Assembly (NCBI GenBank): GCA_004144935.1
Contig: SDZP01000019.1
Coordinates: forward strand, 1-19,519
Reading direction: 5' to 3'
DNA length: 19,519 nt
Source of the DNA: Caulobacteraceae bacterium
Lineage (GTDB): Bacteria > Pseudomonadota > Alphaproteobacteria > Caulobacterales > Caulobacteraceae
Shown here: positions 1 to 6,068 of the stretch, piece after piece
Numbering within the stretch: position 1 is the first letter of the stretch
How the letters are laid out: each line of letters opens with the position of its first letter
The notes under the pieces: model-generated
Told to the model about the DNA's origin: nothing
The model's database searches: none
Seen by the model: only the letters and a program-made list of their open reading frames with translations
Position numbers and translations under genes: made by a program

Positions 1-863
1 ATCACATGGCGTCGCTGGGCGGCGAGTGCGACTTCGTCAACGAGGTGGCGCTGTTCTATCCGCTGCGGGTGATCATGGAGATCCTCGGCGTGCCGCCCGA
101 GGACGAGCCGCGCATGCTGCGCCTGACCCAGGAGCTGTTCGGGGCGCAGGACCCGGAGCTCAACCGCGAGCGAAAGGAGAGCATGGACGTCGGCGACGCC
201 ATGCAGATGATGCAGGGCGTCATCGCCGACTTCTTCATGTATTTCAAAGGCATCACCGACGCCCGCAAGGCAGATCCGCAAGGCGACGTGGCCAGCGTCA
301 TCGCCAATGCCCAGATCGACGGCCAGCCGATCAACGACTTCGAGGCGATGAGCTACTACGTCATCGTCGCCACCGCCGGCCATGACACCACCTCCTCCTC
401 GACGGCGGCGGCGATCTGGGGCCTGGCGGCCAATCCGGACGAGTTCGCCAAGGTCAAGGCCGATCCCTCGCTGATCCCCGGCCTGGTCGACGAGGCGATC
501 CGCTGGATGACGCCGGTGAAGCACTTCATGCGCTCGGCCACCGAAGACGCCGAAATCGCCGGCCAGAAGATCGCCAAGGGCGACTGGCTGTGGCTGGCCT
601 ATCCGTCCGGCAACCGAGACGAGGCGGTGTTCAGCGATCCGGACGCCTTCAAGGTCGACCGCAAGGAGGGCAAGCACCTGGCCTTCGGCTACGGCGCCCA
701 CCTGTGCCTTGGCCAGCATCTGGCCAAGATGGAAATGCGCATCCTGTTTGAGGAACTGCTGCCGCGGCTGAAGAGCCTGGAGCTGAACGGCGAGCCCAAG
801 CTGGCGCAGGCGAATTTCGTCGGCGGGCCGAAGACCCTGCCGATCAAGTACGAGATCGTCTGA
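1..863 (+). CDS. Cytochrome P450 monooxygenase, C-terminal part (5' end outside window)
   Basis: Heme-thiolate monooxygenase; the substrate is not deducible here. The frame is open from base 3 and the 5' end lies outside the window. About 286 residues are present, against roughly 400-430 for a soluble bacterial P450, so the N-terminal third is missing. Counting from the ATG at base 6, the diagnostic motifs are all visible: I-helix oxygen-activation motif AGHDTT at residues 124-129, K-helix ExxR as EAIR at 163-166, and heme-binding loop FGYGAHLCLG at 227-236 with Cys234 as the axial ligand (codon 705-707). Nothing suggests decay. The ATG at base 6 is internal, not the true start. The substrate-recognition region resembles bacterial class I terpene/alkyl hydroxylases such as CYP108/CYP111, but that assignment is only an impression. 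An intrinsic terminator follows the stop by about 30 bases. No electron-transfer partner is in view. Confidence 0.93.
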   Translation, partial: HMASLGGECDFVNEVALFYPLRVIMEILGVPPEDEPRMLRLTQELFGAQDPELNRERKESMDVGDAMQMMQGVIADFFMYFKGITDARKADPQGDVASVIANAQIDGQPINDFEAMSYYVIVATAGHDTTSSSTAAAIWGLAANPDEFAKVKADPSLIPGLVDEAIRWMTPVKHFMRSATEDAEIAGQKIAKGDWLWLAYPSGNRDEAVFSDPDAFKVDRKEGKHLAFGYGAHLCLGQHLAKMEMRILFEELLPRLKSLELNGEPKLAQANFVGGPKTLPIKYEIV

Positions 864-884
864 CCGTATTCCGGTCCAGGAGCG

Positions 885-924
885 AAACGAAAAACGGCCC
901 CTGGATCGCTCCAGGGGCCGTCTT
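885..924. terminator. Bidirectional intrinsic terminator between P450 and entericidin genes
   Basis: A perfect 12-bp stem (894-905 with 910-921) closes a 4-base loop TCGC. An A-rich run lies on the left (885-894) and TCTT on the right. Read on the minus strand, the stem is followed by TTTTCGTTT, so it should end the entericidin transcript well. It can also end the P450 transcript, with a weaker U-tract. Confidence 0.8.
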
Positions 925-944
925 CCGTCAGGCTTGCGGCCTGA

Positions 945-1100
945 TTAGTTGGGCTTCGCCGCTTCAGCGGTGTCGGACACCGCATCGCCGGCGGCCGAGA
1001 CGTCTTCGCCGGCGCCCTTGACGGTGTTGCAGGCGGTGGTGGTCACGGCGGTCGCGGCCAGGGCGGCGGTCATGGCGGCCAGAACGATCAGCTTACGCAT
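945..1100 (-). CDS. Entericidin A/B-like small lipoprotein
   Basis: A 51-residue lipoprotein with a short basic N-terminus (MRKL), a hydrophobic Ala/Val-rich signal segment and a lipobox ending in TAC, so Cys24 is the likely lipidated residue. The mature part (NTVKGAGEDVSAAGDAVSD and onward) is the typical short Ala/Gly/Asp-rich tail of the entericidin EcnA/EcnB family, which was named for an E. coli antidote/toxin lipoprotein pair. Alphaproteobacteria often carry a single copy whose role is unclear. I chose the ATG at 1100 because AGGAGA sits 8 bases upstream (1109-1114); a longer in-frame start at 1157 would place extra residues before the signal peptide. An EcfG-type promoter lies upstream (1160-1184), giving a leader of about 50 nt, so it is probably part of the general stress regulon. 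The lipoprotein/entericidin-like call is firm; the biological role is unknown. Confidence 0.85.
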   Translation of the reverse strand: MRKLIVLAAMTAALAATAVTTTACNTVKGAGEDVSAAGDAVSDTAEAAKPN

Positions 1101-1159
1101 TACGGATATCTCCTGTAGGTCGCCCCCCAAAAGCAGGGCTGGTGAACTTGCCAACAACG

Positions 1160-1184
1160 AACGTCAGGCCGCGCCCGGAGTTCC
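1160..1184 (-). promoter_or_regulatory. EcfG/SigT promoter for the entericidin-like gene
   Basis: On the minus strand, GGAAC (1184-1180), a 16-base spacer and CGTT (1163-1160) match the alphaproteobacterial EcfG consensus exactly. It lies between the end of phyK and the start of the lipoprotein gene. The expected transcription start is near 1153. Confidence 0.8.
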
Positions 1185-1207
1185 GCCGCCGATGTCGAAG
1201 ATCTGAA

Positions 1208-2956
1208 CTAATCCACAGATTCCGGCGTGGGGAACATAAGGGTCACAGTCAGGCCGCCGTCGGGGTTGACCGCCATCGCCGTCCGGCCGCGAAGCTGCCT
1301 TGAAAAGGCGGTCATCAGGGTGCGTCCGACGCCCTTGGCTTCCAGCGTTTCCAGGGGTGGGCGTAGACCGCCGCCGTCGTCGGAAATGCTCAATGTGGCT
1401 TCCGGCCCCTCGACCTTGAAGTCGACGGTCAGCGCCCCGCCATGGTCGGCCAGCCCGTGCTTCTGGGCGTTGGTGATAGCCTCGACGGCGAACAGCGCCA
1501 CCGGGGCCAGCTTGTCCGGATCGATGATCAGCGGATCGGCCCGCACCTCGACCCTGACCGTGCCGTTGGCGGTCTCGGTCATCATCAGCTGGGCGGTCAG
1601 CTCCTCGAGGAAGGGGCGCAGGTCGGCGTGACGCAGGTCACTGCCCTGGTAGAGGGCGCGGTAGATCAGGGCCAGGGCGGTGATCCGCTGGCGGGTGTCG
1701 TTGATTGCCTGCCGGGCGCCCGGATCGGTCAGCGCCCGTTCCTGCATCGACAGCAGCGAGGAGATGACCTGCAGGTTGTTCTTCACCCGGTGGTGGATCT
1801 CGCGCAGCAGGTCATCCTTCTGCGTCAGGTTGTCCTGCAGGGTGGTGTCGCGGGCGACGATGGCGGCGGCCATCTGGTCGAGGGTCTCGGCCAGCTGGCG
1901 GATCTCCGGCGGCGCGGCCTCGGCCTGCAGCGGCCGGACCGTGAACCGGCCGCGGGCATAGATGTCGGCGATCCGCTGCAGGTAGACGATCCAGCGCACG
2001 ACCGCCTGGTCGGCGGCCCAGAACACGGCCAGCAGCGCCACGCTGAAGGCCAGCAGCGGGAAGACCAGACCCGACAGCGGGTCCAGCCAGGCGCTGGAGA
2101 AGATGCCGCGCGACGGCGCCGACAGCACGACATAGAGGCCGTCGCCGACCAGCGGCGCGATGGCATAGACCCGCTCGCCATCCGCGGCGCCACGGGCGGT
2201 GATCAGCTCGCCCTCAGGGCTGTCGGCCCGGTCGATCCAGGCCTTGGGAATGGTCGGGAAGGCCTTGGGGTCTGACGCCGAGAGAATGGCGCCAGTGTCG
2301 TCGACCAGCGCTACGGCGGACCCCTTGGGCAGGGCCCTGCCCTCGGTTACCGGCTGCAGGGTGCTCAAGGGGATGACGGCGGTCAGCACGCCGTCCGACT
2401 GGGGACCGGCCCGCACCGAGGCGAGCAGAACCGGGCCCTTGGCGTAGGGCAAGCCCGGTTCGAGGGTCATGGTGCTGGTCTTGTTGGTGAACAGCTGCCG
2501 GAACCAGGGCCGGTTGCGTCGCGCCGGATCGGCCGGAACGGCGCCGGCCGAACAGACGACCCGGCCATTGGTGTCAAAGCGGATCAGGTTGGCGTAACCG
2601 GGCAGGCGCCGGGTGATGTCGCTCAGTTGCCTGGCGCAATCGAGGCCGACGACGCGCGGCGCCAGAGTCTCCAGCAGGATGGCCGAGGCGTCCACATGGA
2701 TCTTGGCGTTGGCGACGCTGCGCTCGGCGGCGTTCTGCAACTCCTCGCGCTGCTCCGCCGCCTCGCGACGGAAGGACAGGGCGGACTGCACGCCTCCCAG
2801 CAGCAGGACGGGAATCAGGGCCAGGGCCAGGGCTCCGGCCAGCCGGGCGCGGATGGTCCGCGGGCCGCCCCTGGATACGAGGGCGGAGGACGCGGCCGAA
2901 GCGACCGCGTCCTCGGGCTCTACCGGCCCGTGCCTTCCACGAAAGAAGCGCCTCAC
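1208..2956 (-). CDS. phyK: Membrane sensor histidine kinase PhyK of the general stress response
   Basis: A 582-residue sensor kinase expected to phosphorylate PhyR. Order of parts: cytoplasmic N-terminus; TM1 about 39-60; periplasmic sensor region about 61-292, probably Cache-like; TM2 about 294-315; a HAMP-like linker with LAETLDQMAAAI near 355-366; then a HisKA_2/HWE-type dimerisation domain with EIHHRVKNNLQ at 387-396. His389 is the probable phosphoacceptor. The ATPase domain has N-box EAITNAQKHG (492-501) and DDGGG (526-530). This HisKA_2 type and the two-TM layout match C. crescentus PhyK, and the neighbours (sigT, nepR, phyR) confirm the assignment. The start is GTG, overlapping the sigT stop in a GTGA tetranucleotide, so translation is probably coupled. 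It is transcribed from the nepR promoters. The ligand or stress sensed is not visible in the sequence. Confidence 0.92.
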   Translation of the reverse strand: MRRFFRGRHGPVEPEDAVASAASSALVSRGGPRTIRARLAGALALALIPVLLLGGVQSALSFRREAAEQREELQNAAERSVANAKIHVDASAILLETLAPRVVGLDCARQLSDITRRLPGYANLIRFDTNGRVVCSAGAVPADPARRNRPWFRQLFTNKTSTMTLEPGLPYAKGPVLLASVRAGPQSDGVLTAVIPLSTLQPVTEGRALPKGSAVALVDDTGAILSASDPKAFPTIPKAWIDRADSPEGELITARGAADGERVYAIAPLVGDGLYVVLSAPSRGIFSSAWLDPLSGLVFPLLAFSVALLAVFWAADQAVVRWIVYLQRIADIYARGRFTVRPLQAEAAPPEIRQLAETLDQMAAAIVARDTTLQDNLTQKDDLLREIHHRVKNNLQVISSLLSMQERALTDPGARQAINDTRQRITALALIYRALYQGSDLRHADLRPFLEELTAQLMMTETANGTVRVEVRADPLIIDPDKLAPVALFAVEAITNAQKHGLADHGGALTVDFKVEGPEATLSISDDGGGLRPPLETLEAKGVGRTLMTAFSRQLRGRTAMAVNPDGGLTVTLMFPTPESVD

Positions 2957-3561
2957 CGTCCGGCGGCGCTCAGCCGTTCGGCCTCACCCAGGATGGAGCC
3001 CATGGCCTCGCCGGCCGCCTTGCCGTCGCGCCCATAGGCGCCGGCTTCGAGGATGACCTGCACCGCCTTGCGCGCCCGGCTGACCCGGCTTTTCACCGTG
3101 CCGACCGCGCAGCCGCAGATTTCGGCCGCTTCTTCGTAGGCGAAGCCGCCGGCGCCCACCAGGATCAACGCTTCGCGCTGTTCCGGCGGCAGCACGGCCA
3201 TGGCCTGGCGCAGTTCGTCCAGGGCGACGGGCGATTCCGGATCGTCCACGGCCATCAGGGTGCGTTCGGCCGCCTCCTGGTCAAGCTGCGTCGAGCGCCA
3301 GGACCGGCGCTTGTCGCTGTAGAACTGATTGCGCAGGATCATGAAGGTCCAGGCCTTCATGTTGGTGCCTAGCTGGAACGAGGCGCGGGCGTCCCAGGCC
3401 TTGATCAGGGCGTCCTGGGCCAGATCGTCGGCCTGGGTCGCGTCCCCGGTCAGGGTGCGGGCGAAGGCGCGCAGGTGGGGGATCAAGGTCACCAGATCTT
3501 TCTGGAAGACTTTATCGCGGGCGGCCCCGGTCAGGCCGGCCAGTTCCTCGACGGCGCTCAA
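2953..3561 (-). CDS. sigT: EcfG-family general stress sigma factor (SigT)
   Basis: A 202-residue ECF sigma factor of the EcfG (ECF15) group that directs RNA polymerase to GGAAC/CGTT promoters. Region 2 spans about 24-90 (FARTLTGDATQADDLAQDAL, then MKAWTFMILRNQFYSDKRR). Region 4 spans about 120-170 (LPPEQREALILV and the helix-turn-helix GCAVGTVKSRVSRARK). The C-terminal tail after residue 172 is short and Gly/Ala-rich. The start is TTG, two bases after the nepR stop. It is supported by a GGGGAG Shine-Dalgarno inside the end of nepR, 8 bases upstream. Tight packing with nepR and phyK indicates one operon. Unstressed, NepR should hold the protein inactive; phosphorylated PhyR removes NepR. Several EcfG-type promoters nearby, including its own, imply positive autoregulation. 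Confidence 0.95.
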   Translation of the reverse strand: MSAVEELAGLTGAARDKVFQKDLVTLIPHLRAFARTLTGDATQADDLAQDALIKAWDARASFQLGTNMKAWTFMILRNQFYSDKRRSWRSTQLDQEAAERTLMAVDDPESPVALDELRQAMAVLPPEQREALILVGAGGFAYEEAAEICGCAVGTVKSRVSRARKAVQVILEAGAYGRDGKAAGEAMGSILGEAERLSAAGR

Positions 3562-3563
3562 GG

Positions 3564-3758
3564 CTAGCGCTCCCCGGAGGGCTTGCCGCTGTCGGCGCGG
3601 CGCAGAATGTCGAGGAATTCGTCCGGCACCGGCTCGTTGACCACCTCGTCGAACATCTGGCGCAGCTTCACGCCAATGGCGCGCTGGCGCAGGCGGGCTT
3701 CGTCGAGACCTTCGGAGGCGTTCCGGCGGCCGGGCGGGTTCTGTTGCTGATCGATCAT
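3564..3758 (-). CDS. nepR: Anti-sigma factor NepR
   Basis: A 64-residue anti-sigma factor that sequesters SigT and is itself bound by phosphorylated PhyR in the partner-switching mechanism. The conserved NepR core is visible at about residues 24-56: RQRAIGVKLRQMFDEVV followed by NEPVPDEFLDILRRAD, which contains the two helices that clamp sigma. The N-terminus (MIDQQQNPPGRRN) and C-terminus look flexible. The frame stays open upstream to 3905, but a start there would lie upstream of the P1 -10 element at 3814-3817. I therefore use the ATG at 3758, which matches the usual family length. Its ribosome site is weak (GAAGG with one base before ATG), so NepR may be translated poorly. It is first in the nepR-sigT-phyK operon, with sigT starting two bases after its stop. 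Confidence 0.92.
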   Translation of the reverse strand: MIDQQQNPPGRRNASEGLDEARLRQRAIGVKLRQMFDEVVNEPVPDEFLDILRRADSGKPSGER

Positions 3759-3813
3759 GCCTTCAGCGTCCGAAGACGCATCTTCCCCGTACTTGCTGGT
3801 TCCGTCCCGCTTC

Positions 3814-3838
3814 AACGCAGTCCACCCCCTCAGGTTCC
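3814..3838 (-). promoter_or_regulatory. Proximal EcfG/SigT promoter (P1) for nepR-sigT-phyK
   Basis: On the minus strand, GGAAC (3838-3834), a 16-base spacer and CGTT (3817-3814) form a perfect EcfG-type promoter. The predicted transcription start is near 3807, leaving a leader of about 50 nt before the nepR ATG. Confidence 0.82.
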
Positions 3839-3887
3839 ATCGCCCGTACGGGAGAAGTTCCCGACGGGTATGATGACGCAATGTTCC

Positions 3888-3913
3888 AACGCGTGGAACC
3901 TTCATTGCGTTCC
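3888..3913 (-). promoter_or_regulatory. Distal EcfG/SigT promoter (P2) for nepR-sigT-phyK
   Basis: A second minus-strand match: GGAAC (3913-3909), a 17-base spacer and CGTT (3891-3888). It overlaps the phyR promoter on the opposite strand by 19 bases (3895-3913), so polymerase bound at one would block the other. Confidence 0.68.
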
Positions 3914-3920
3914 AGCCGTT
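3895..3920 (+). promoter_or_regulatory. EcfG/SigT promoter for phyR
   Basis: On the plus strand, GGAAC (3895-3899), a 17-base spacer and CGTT (3917-3920). The extended -35 reads GGAACC, the preferred form. The predicted start near 3927 gives a phyR leader of about 80 nt. Confidence 0.83.
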
Positions 3921-4007
3921 TGCAGCCCAGGTTCATTACGGACGCGTCCTGGCGCGTGTGGCTTTGCGCCTGAATTTTGTCGAAGACCAATATGAGACGG
4001 AGGGGTC

Positions 4008-4805
4008 ATGAGTCTTCTCGCCCGACTGGCGCCGCATCTTCCTTATGTTCGCCGCTACGCCCGCGCCTTGACGGGGAGCCAGCAGAGCGGCGACCAGTAT
4101 GTGCGGATCGCCCTTGAGGCGCTCGCCGCCGGCGAGCAGACACTGCCCGAGCAGCTGTCGCCGCGCGTCGCGCTGTATCACGTCTTCCACGCCATCTGGG
4201 GCACCTCCGGGGCGCAGCTGGAAGACCGCAATCCCGAACAGGATACCGGCGGCGCCCCCGCCGACCGCCTGATGCGGATCGCCCCCCGCTCGCGGCAGGC
4301 CTTCCTGCTGACGGCGCTGGAGGGCTTCACGCCGTCCGAAGCGGCCCAGATCCTCGACACCGGCTATCCGGAAGTCGAACGGCTGATTGCCCAGGCGCAG
4401 GCCGACATCGACGCCGAACTGGCCACCGACGTGCTCATCATCGAGGACGAGCCGGTCATCGCCGCCGACATCGAGGCCCTGGTCCGCGAACTGGGTCACA
4501 ACGTGATCGACATCGCCGCCACCCGCACCGAGGCGCTGGAAGCCATCGCCAAGAAGCAGCCGGGCCTGGTCCTGGCCGACATCCAGCTGGCCGACGGCAG
4601 CTCCGGCATCGACGCGGTCAAGGATATCCTCGGCATGATGAACGTGCCGGTGATCTTCATCACCGCCTTCCCCGAGCGCCTGCTGACCGGCGAGCGTCCG
4701 GAACCGACCTTCCTGATCACCAAGCCCTTCCAGCCGGAAACGGTGAAGGCGGCGATCGGCCAGGCGCTGTTCTTCCATCCGGGACGCCAGAAGATCGCCG
4801 CCTAG
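4008..4805 (+). CDS. phyR: Response regulator PhyR (sigma-mimic anti-anti-sigma factor)
   Basis: A 265-residue response regulator that, once phosphorylated, binds NepR through a sigma-factor-like domain and frees SigT. The N-terminal half (about 1-135) mimics an EcfG sigma factor: a region-2-like part (PHLPYVRRYARALTGSQQ) and a region-4-like part (RSRQAFLLTALEGFTPSEAA). The C-terminal receiver domain (about 140-260) has the acidic pair Glu146/Asp147 in LIIEDEPVIAADIE, the phosphoacceptor Asp191 in LVLADIQLADG, the switch Thr219 in VIFITAFPERLL and Lys239 in ITKPF. This order and the TAFPE segment are the hallmarks of PhyR-type (FATGUY) receivers. The start has a strong GGAGGGG ribosome site. 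It is divergent from nepR, has an EcfG promoter, and is followed by an intrinsic terminator. The length and all key residues are intact. Confidence 0.96.
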   Translation: MSLLARLAPHLPYVRRYARALTGSQQSGDQYVRIALEALAAGEQTLPEQLSPRVALYHVFHAIWGTSGAQLEDRNPEQDTGGAPADRLMRIAPRSRQAFLLTALEGFTPSEAAQILDTGYPEVERLIAQAQADIDAELATDVLIIEDEPVIAADIEALVRELGHNVIDIAATRTEALEAIAKKQPGLVLADIQLADGSSGIDAVKDILGMMNVPVIFITAFPERLLTGERPEPTFLITKPFQPETVKAAIGQALFFHPGRQKIAA

Positions 4806-4853
4806 GCGATCTTCGAACCCGGAGTACGGGATCGTCGCCCAGGCGATCTTCGA
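4791..4853 (+). repeat. Repeated GGCGATCTT element at the phyR 3' end
   Basis: AAGATCGCC at 4791-4799, in the last phyR codons, is complementary to GGCGATCTT at 4805-4813, giving a 9-bp hairpin that encloses the stop codon. AGGCGATCTTCGA occurs twice directly, at 4804-4816 and 4841-4853, so the second copy could pair with the same 5' strand. The function is unknown; it could be an alternative RNA fold or a small tandem duplication. Confidence 0.45.
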
Positions 4854-4866
4854 GACCGACATGAAG

Positions 4867-4897
4867 AAGGGGCCGCCCGCGAGGACGGCCCCTTTTT
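4867..4897 (+). terminator. Intrinsic terminator of phyR
   Basis: A 9-bp GC-rich stem (4867-4875 with 4886-4894) and a 10-base loop run into five T residues (4893-4897). It lies about 60 bases after the phyR stop and 20 bases before the convergent stop of the next gene. The minus-strand flank is only moderately T-rich. Confidence 0.82.
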
Positions 4898-4915
4898 CGT
4901 GCGTGCGGCTACCGC

Positions 4916-5182
4916 CTAGGTCGCCGGGGCGGTGGGGCCCGGGTCGGCGGCCGGCGGCGTCGCCTGACCCTGGGTGGACTCGCGGGTCGGCGGCACCTGG
5001 GTCTTCTGCGCGTCGCTCAGATCGCCCGAGCGCATGCCCCAGACGACAAATAGCACGACGGCCGCCAGCAGGGTCGAGGCCAGCAGCACCAGGAGGATAT
5101 GCAGGCCGCGGCGGCCCTGGCGGGCTTCAGTCGCGGGAATGTGGGTGTGGTCGCCCTCGGCGTCGTGGATCACTTCGGCCAT
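4916..5182 (-). CDS. Small single-TM membrane protein, predicted SigT target
   Basis: An 88-residue protein of unknown function; I do not recognise a family. The N-terminus is hydrophilic and His/Asp/Glu-rich (MAEVIHDAEGDHTHIP), followed by basic RQGRRG, one strong TM helix at about 27-48, and a C-terminal tail rich in Pro, Thr and Gln. Basic residues before the helix suggest the N-terminus is in the cytoplasm and the disordered tail in the periplasm. The ATG has an AAGGAG ribosome site 6 bases upstream. An EcfG promoter at 5239-5263 gives a leader of about 50 nt, so it should be induced with the general stress response. It converges on phyR and shares its terminator region. A small histidine-containing segment (HDAEGDHTH) could bind metal, but that is speculation. 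Confidence 0.8.
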   Translation of the reverse strand: MAEVIHDAEGDHTHIPATEARQGRRGLHILLVLLASTLLAAVVLFVVWGMRSGDLSDAQKTQVPPTRESTQGQATPPAADPGPTAPAT

Positions 5183-5238
5183 GCTCGGCTCCTTCTCGGC
5201 AGAATTCGCGCCGATGTATCGACGCCCTCAGGTTGGAA

Positions 5239-5263
5239 AACGCCCGCCGGACAACGCCGTTCC
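5239..5263 (-). promoter_or_regulatory. EcfG/SigT promoter for the 88-aa membrane protein
   Basis: On the minus strand, GGAAC (5263-5259), a 16-base spacer and CGTT (5242-5239). It sits 57 bases upstream of the start codon at 5182 and points at it. It is divergent from the sRNA promoter 63 bases away. Confidence 0.82.
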
Positions 5264-5325
5264 GCCCGCCGCCGCCAATGCCGCGCGGGGCCGGAAAGAA
5301 ATCCCGAAAAAAATCCCCTGGCGCG

Positions 5326-5350
5326 GGAACGTTTCCGGACGGGCGCCGTT
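5326..5350 (+). promoter_or_regulatory. EcfG/SigT promoter for the GsrN-like sRNA
   Basis: On the plus strand, GGAAC (5326-5330), a 16-base spacer and CGTT (5347-5350). No protein gene follows on this strand before the terminator at 5447-5480, so its product should be a short noncoding RNA. Confidence 0.82.
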
Positions 5351-5356
5351 TCATGT

Positions 5357-5480
5357 CTGCGGAGGCGGCGACGCCCCCCCCGACTTGAGGCTGGCCACAG
5401 CCAGCCTGCCGTCTCCGCACCCCCATTCTCGATGATGCAAAACTTGAAAAGAGCGGGCCTCGGAAGGTCCGCTCTTTTTT
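5357..5480 (+). ncRNA. gsrN: GsrN-like general-stress small RNA with C-rich loop
   Basis: Predicted RNA of about 124 nt, from an EcfG promoter (start near 5357) to an intrinsic terminator ending at 5480. Seen in the sequence: bases 5358-5369 pair with 5408-5419 (12 bp, one G-U). Inside this, 5388-5395 pairs with 5400-5407 around a CACA loop. An unpaired 18-base stretch (5370-5387) carries eight consecutive C residues (5374-5381). A single-stranded linker (5420-5446) and a 14-bp terminator hairpin follow. Known: C. crescentus GsrN is a SigT-dependent sRNA whose C-rich loop pairs with G-rich Shine-Dalgarno regions such as katG, and homologues often lie near the phyR-nepR-ecfG genes. Inferred: this is the GsrN orthologue. 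The only ATG frame here (ATG at 5353, 11 codons) starts upstream of the predicted 5' end. The exact 5' end could shift by a few bases. Confidence 0.78.
5447..5480 (+). terminator. Strong intrinsic terminator of the sRNA
   Basis: Bases 5447-5460 pair with 5465-5478 (14 bp including one G-U) around the loop CGGA, and the 3' side runs into six T residues (5475-5480). A-rich bases on the 5' side could also stop minus-strand transcription. No protein gene on the plus strand precedes it, which is why it marks a noncoding transcript. Confidence 0.88.
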
Positions 5481-5524
5481 CGCATGCCGGGTAGGCCGTC
5501 TGTCGCAGCCGTCCAGCCAGGAAG

Positions 5525-5554
5525 AAGGGCAGCGCCGTGGAAGACGCTGCCCTT
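5525..5554 (-). terminator. Likely terminator of the lipoprotein operon
   Basis: A perfect 10-bp stem (5525-5534 with 5545-5554) with a 10-base loop lies about 40 bases past the stop of the OmpA-like gene. The minus-strand 3' flank reads CTTCTTCC, a weak T-tract. The neighbouring sRNA terminator may act as backup. Confidence 0.6.
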
Positions 5555-5594
5555 GGGGCCCGCCAAGGCCACAGCTCACGGCGATTGGAGAGAC

Positions 5595-6029
5595 CTAGGT
5601 CGCCGGCGACAGGCGCAGGATCACCTCGGCGCGGCGGCGCAGCGGCGCGGCGGCGCCGCTGGAGGTCACCGCCCCGGTATCGCCGGCGGCGGAGACCCGC
5701 ACGTCCTTCAGGCCAAAGCCGTTCAGGGTCTTGGTCACCGTCGCCGCCCGCTTTTCGGACAGCTTCATATTGTCCTCGGTCGAGCCGACCGCGTCGGCCA
5801 GGCCGGTGACGTCGACCCGGTCGACCGTACAGCCCTTGGCCTGGCCGGCGGCGCCGCGCAGCACCGCCCGGCCTTCGCTGCTGATGGCGGCGGAGGCCGG
5901 TTCGAAATAGATGGCGACGCTGACGTCCTCGCAGGGGGTGAAACGGGCGACCTCCGTCTTCGGCGTGGTCTTGCAGGCGGCCAACGCGACAGCCGCGACG
6001 CCCAGGATCAACAGGTTACGAAACATCAT
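5595..6029 (-). CDS. OmpA-like domain lipoprotein
   Basis: A 144-residue outer-membrane-type lipoprotein with a small OmpA-like peptidoglycan-binding domain. The signal segment ends in the lipobox LAAC, so Cys19 should be lipidated. The domain (about 37-140) contains VTGLADAVGSTEDNMKLSEK followed by RA. Asp79 and Arg94 correspond to the pair that binds diaminopimelate in OmpA domains, although the usual His of GHTD is replaced by Leu. Cys33 and Cys67 could form a disulfide. Two adjacent ATG codons (6029 and 6026) share the GGAGGGGAAG ribosome site, so the start is uncertain by one codon. It follows the 77-aa lipoprotein gene by 39 bases on the same strand, so both are probably read from the EcfG promoter at 6361-6386. 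The likely role is anchoring the envelope to peptidoglycan under stress; this is inference. Confidence 0.88.
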   Translation of the reverse strand: MMFRNLLILGVAAVALAACKTTPKTEVARFTPCEDVSVAIYFEPASAAISSEGRAVLRGAAGQAKGCTVDRVDVTGLADAVGSTEDNMKLSEKRAATVTKTLNGFGLKDVRVSAAGDTGAVTSSGAAAPLRRRAEVILRLSPAT

Positions 6030-6068
6030 CTTCCCCTCCGTGCCCCGAAAGGCGTTCTACCGACCCGC

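Noticed and set aside
3936..4862. 308-residue minus-strand frame opposite phyR
   Set aside because: Mirror frame of an intact PhyR; low-complexity sequence, no domain, and it would cover the phyR promoter region.
5353..5388. 11-codon ORF (ATG at 5353) at the start of the sRNA
   Set aside because: The ATG lies only 3 bases after the promoter -10 element, so it is upstream of the expected RNA 5' end, and it has no ribosome site.
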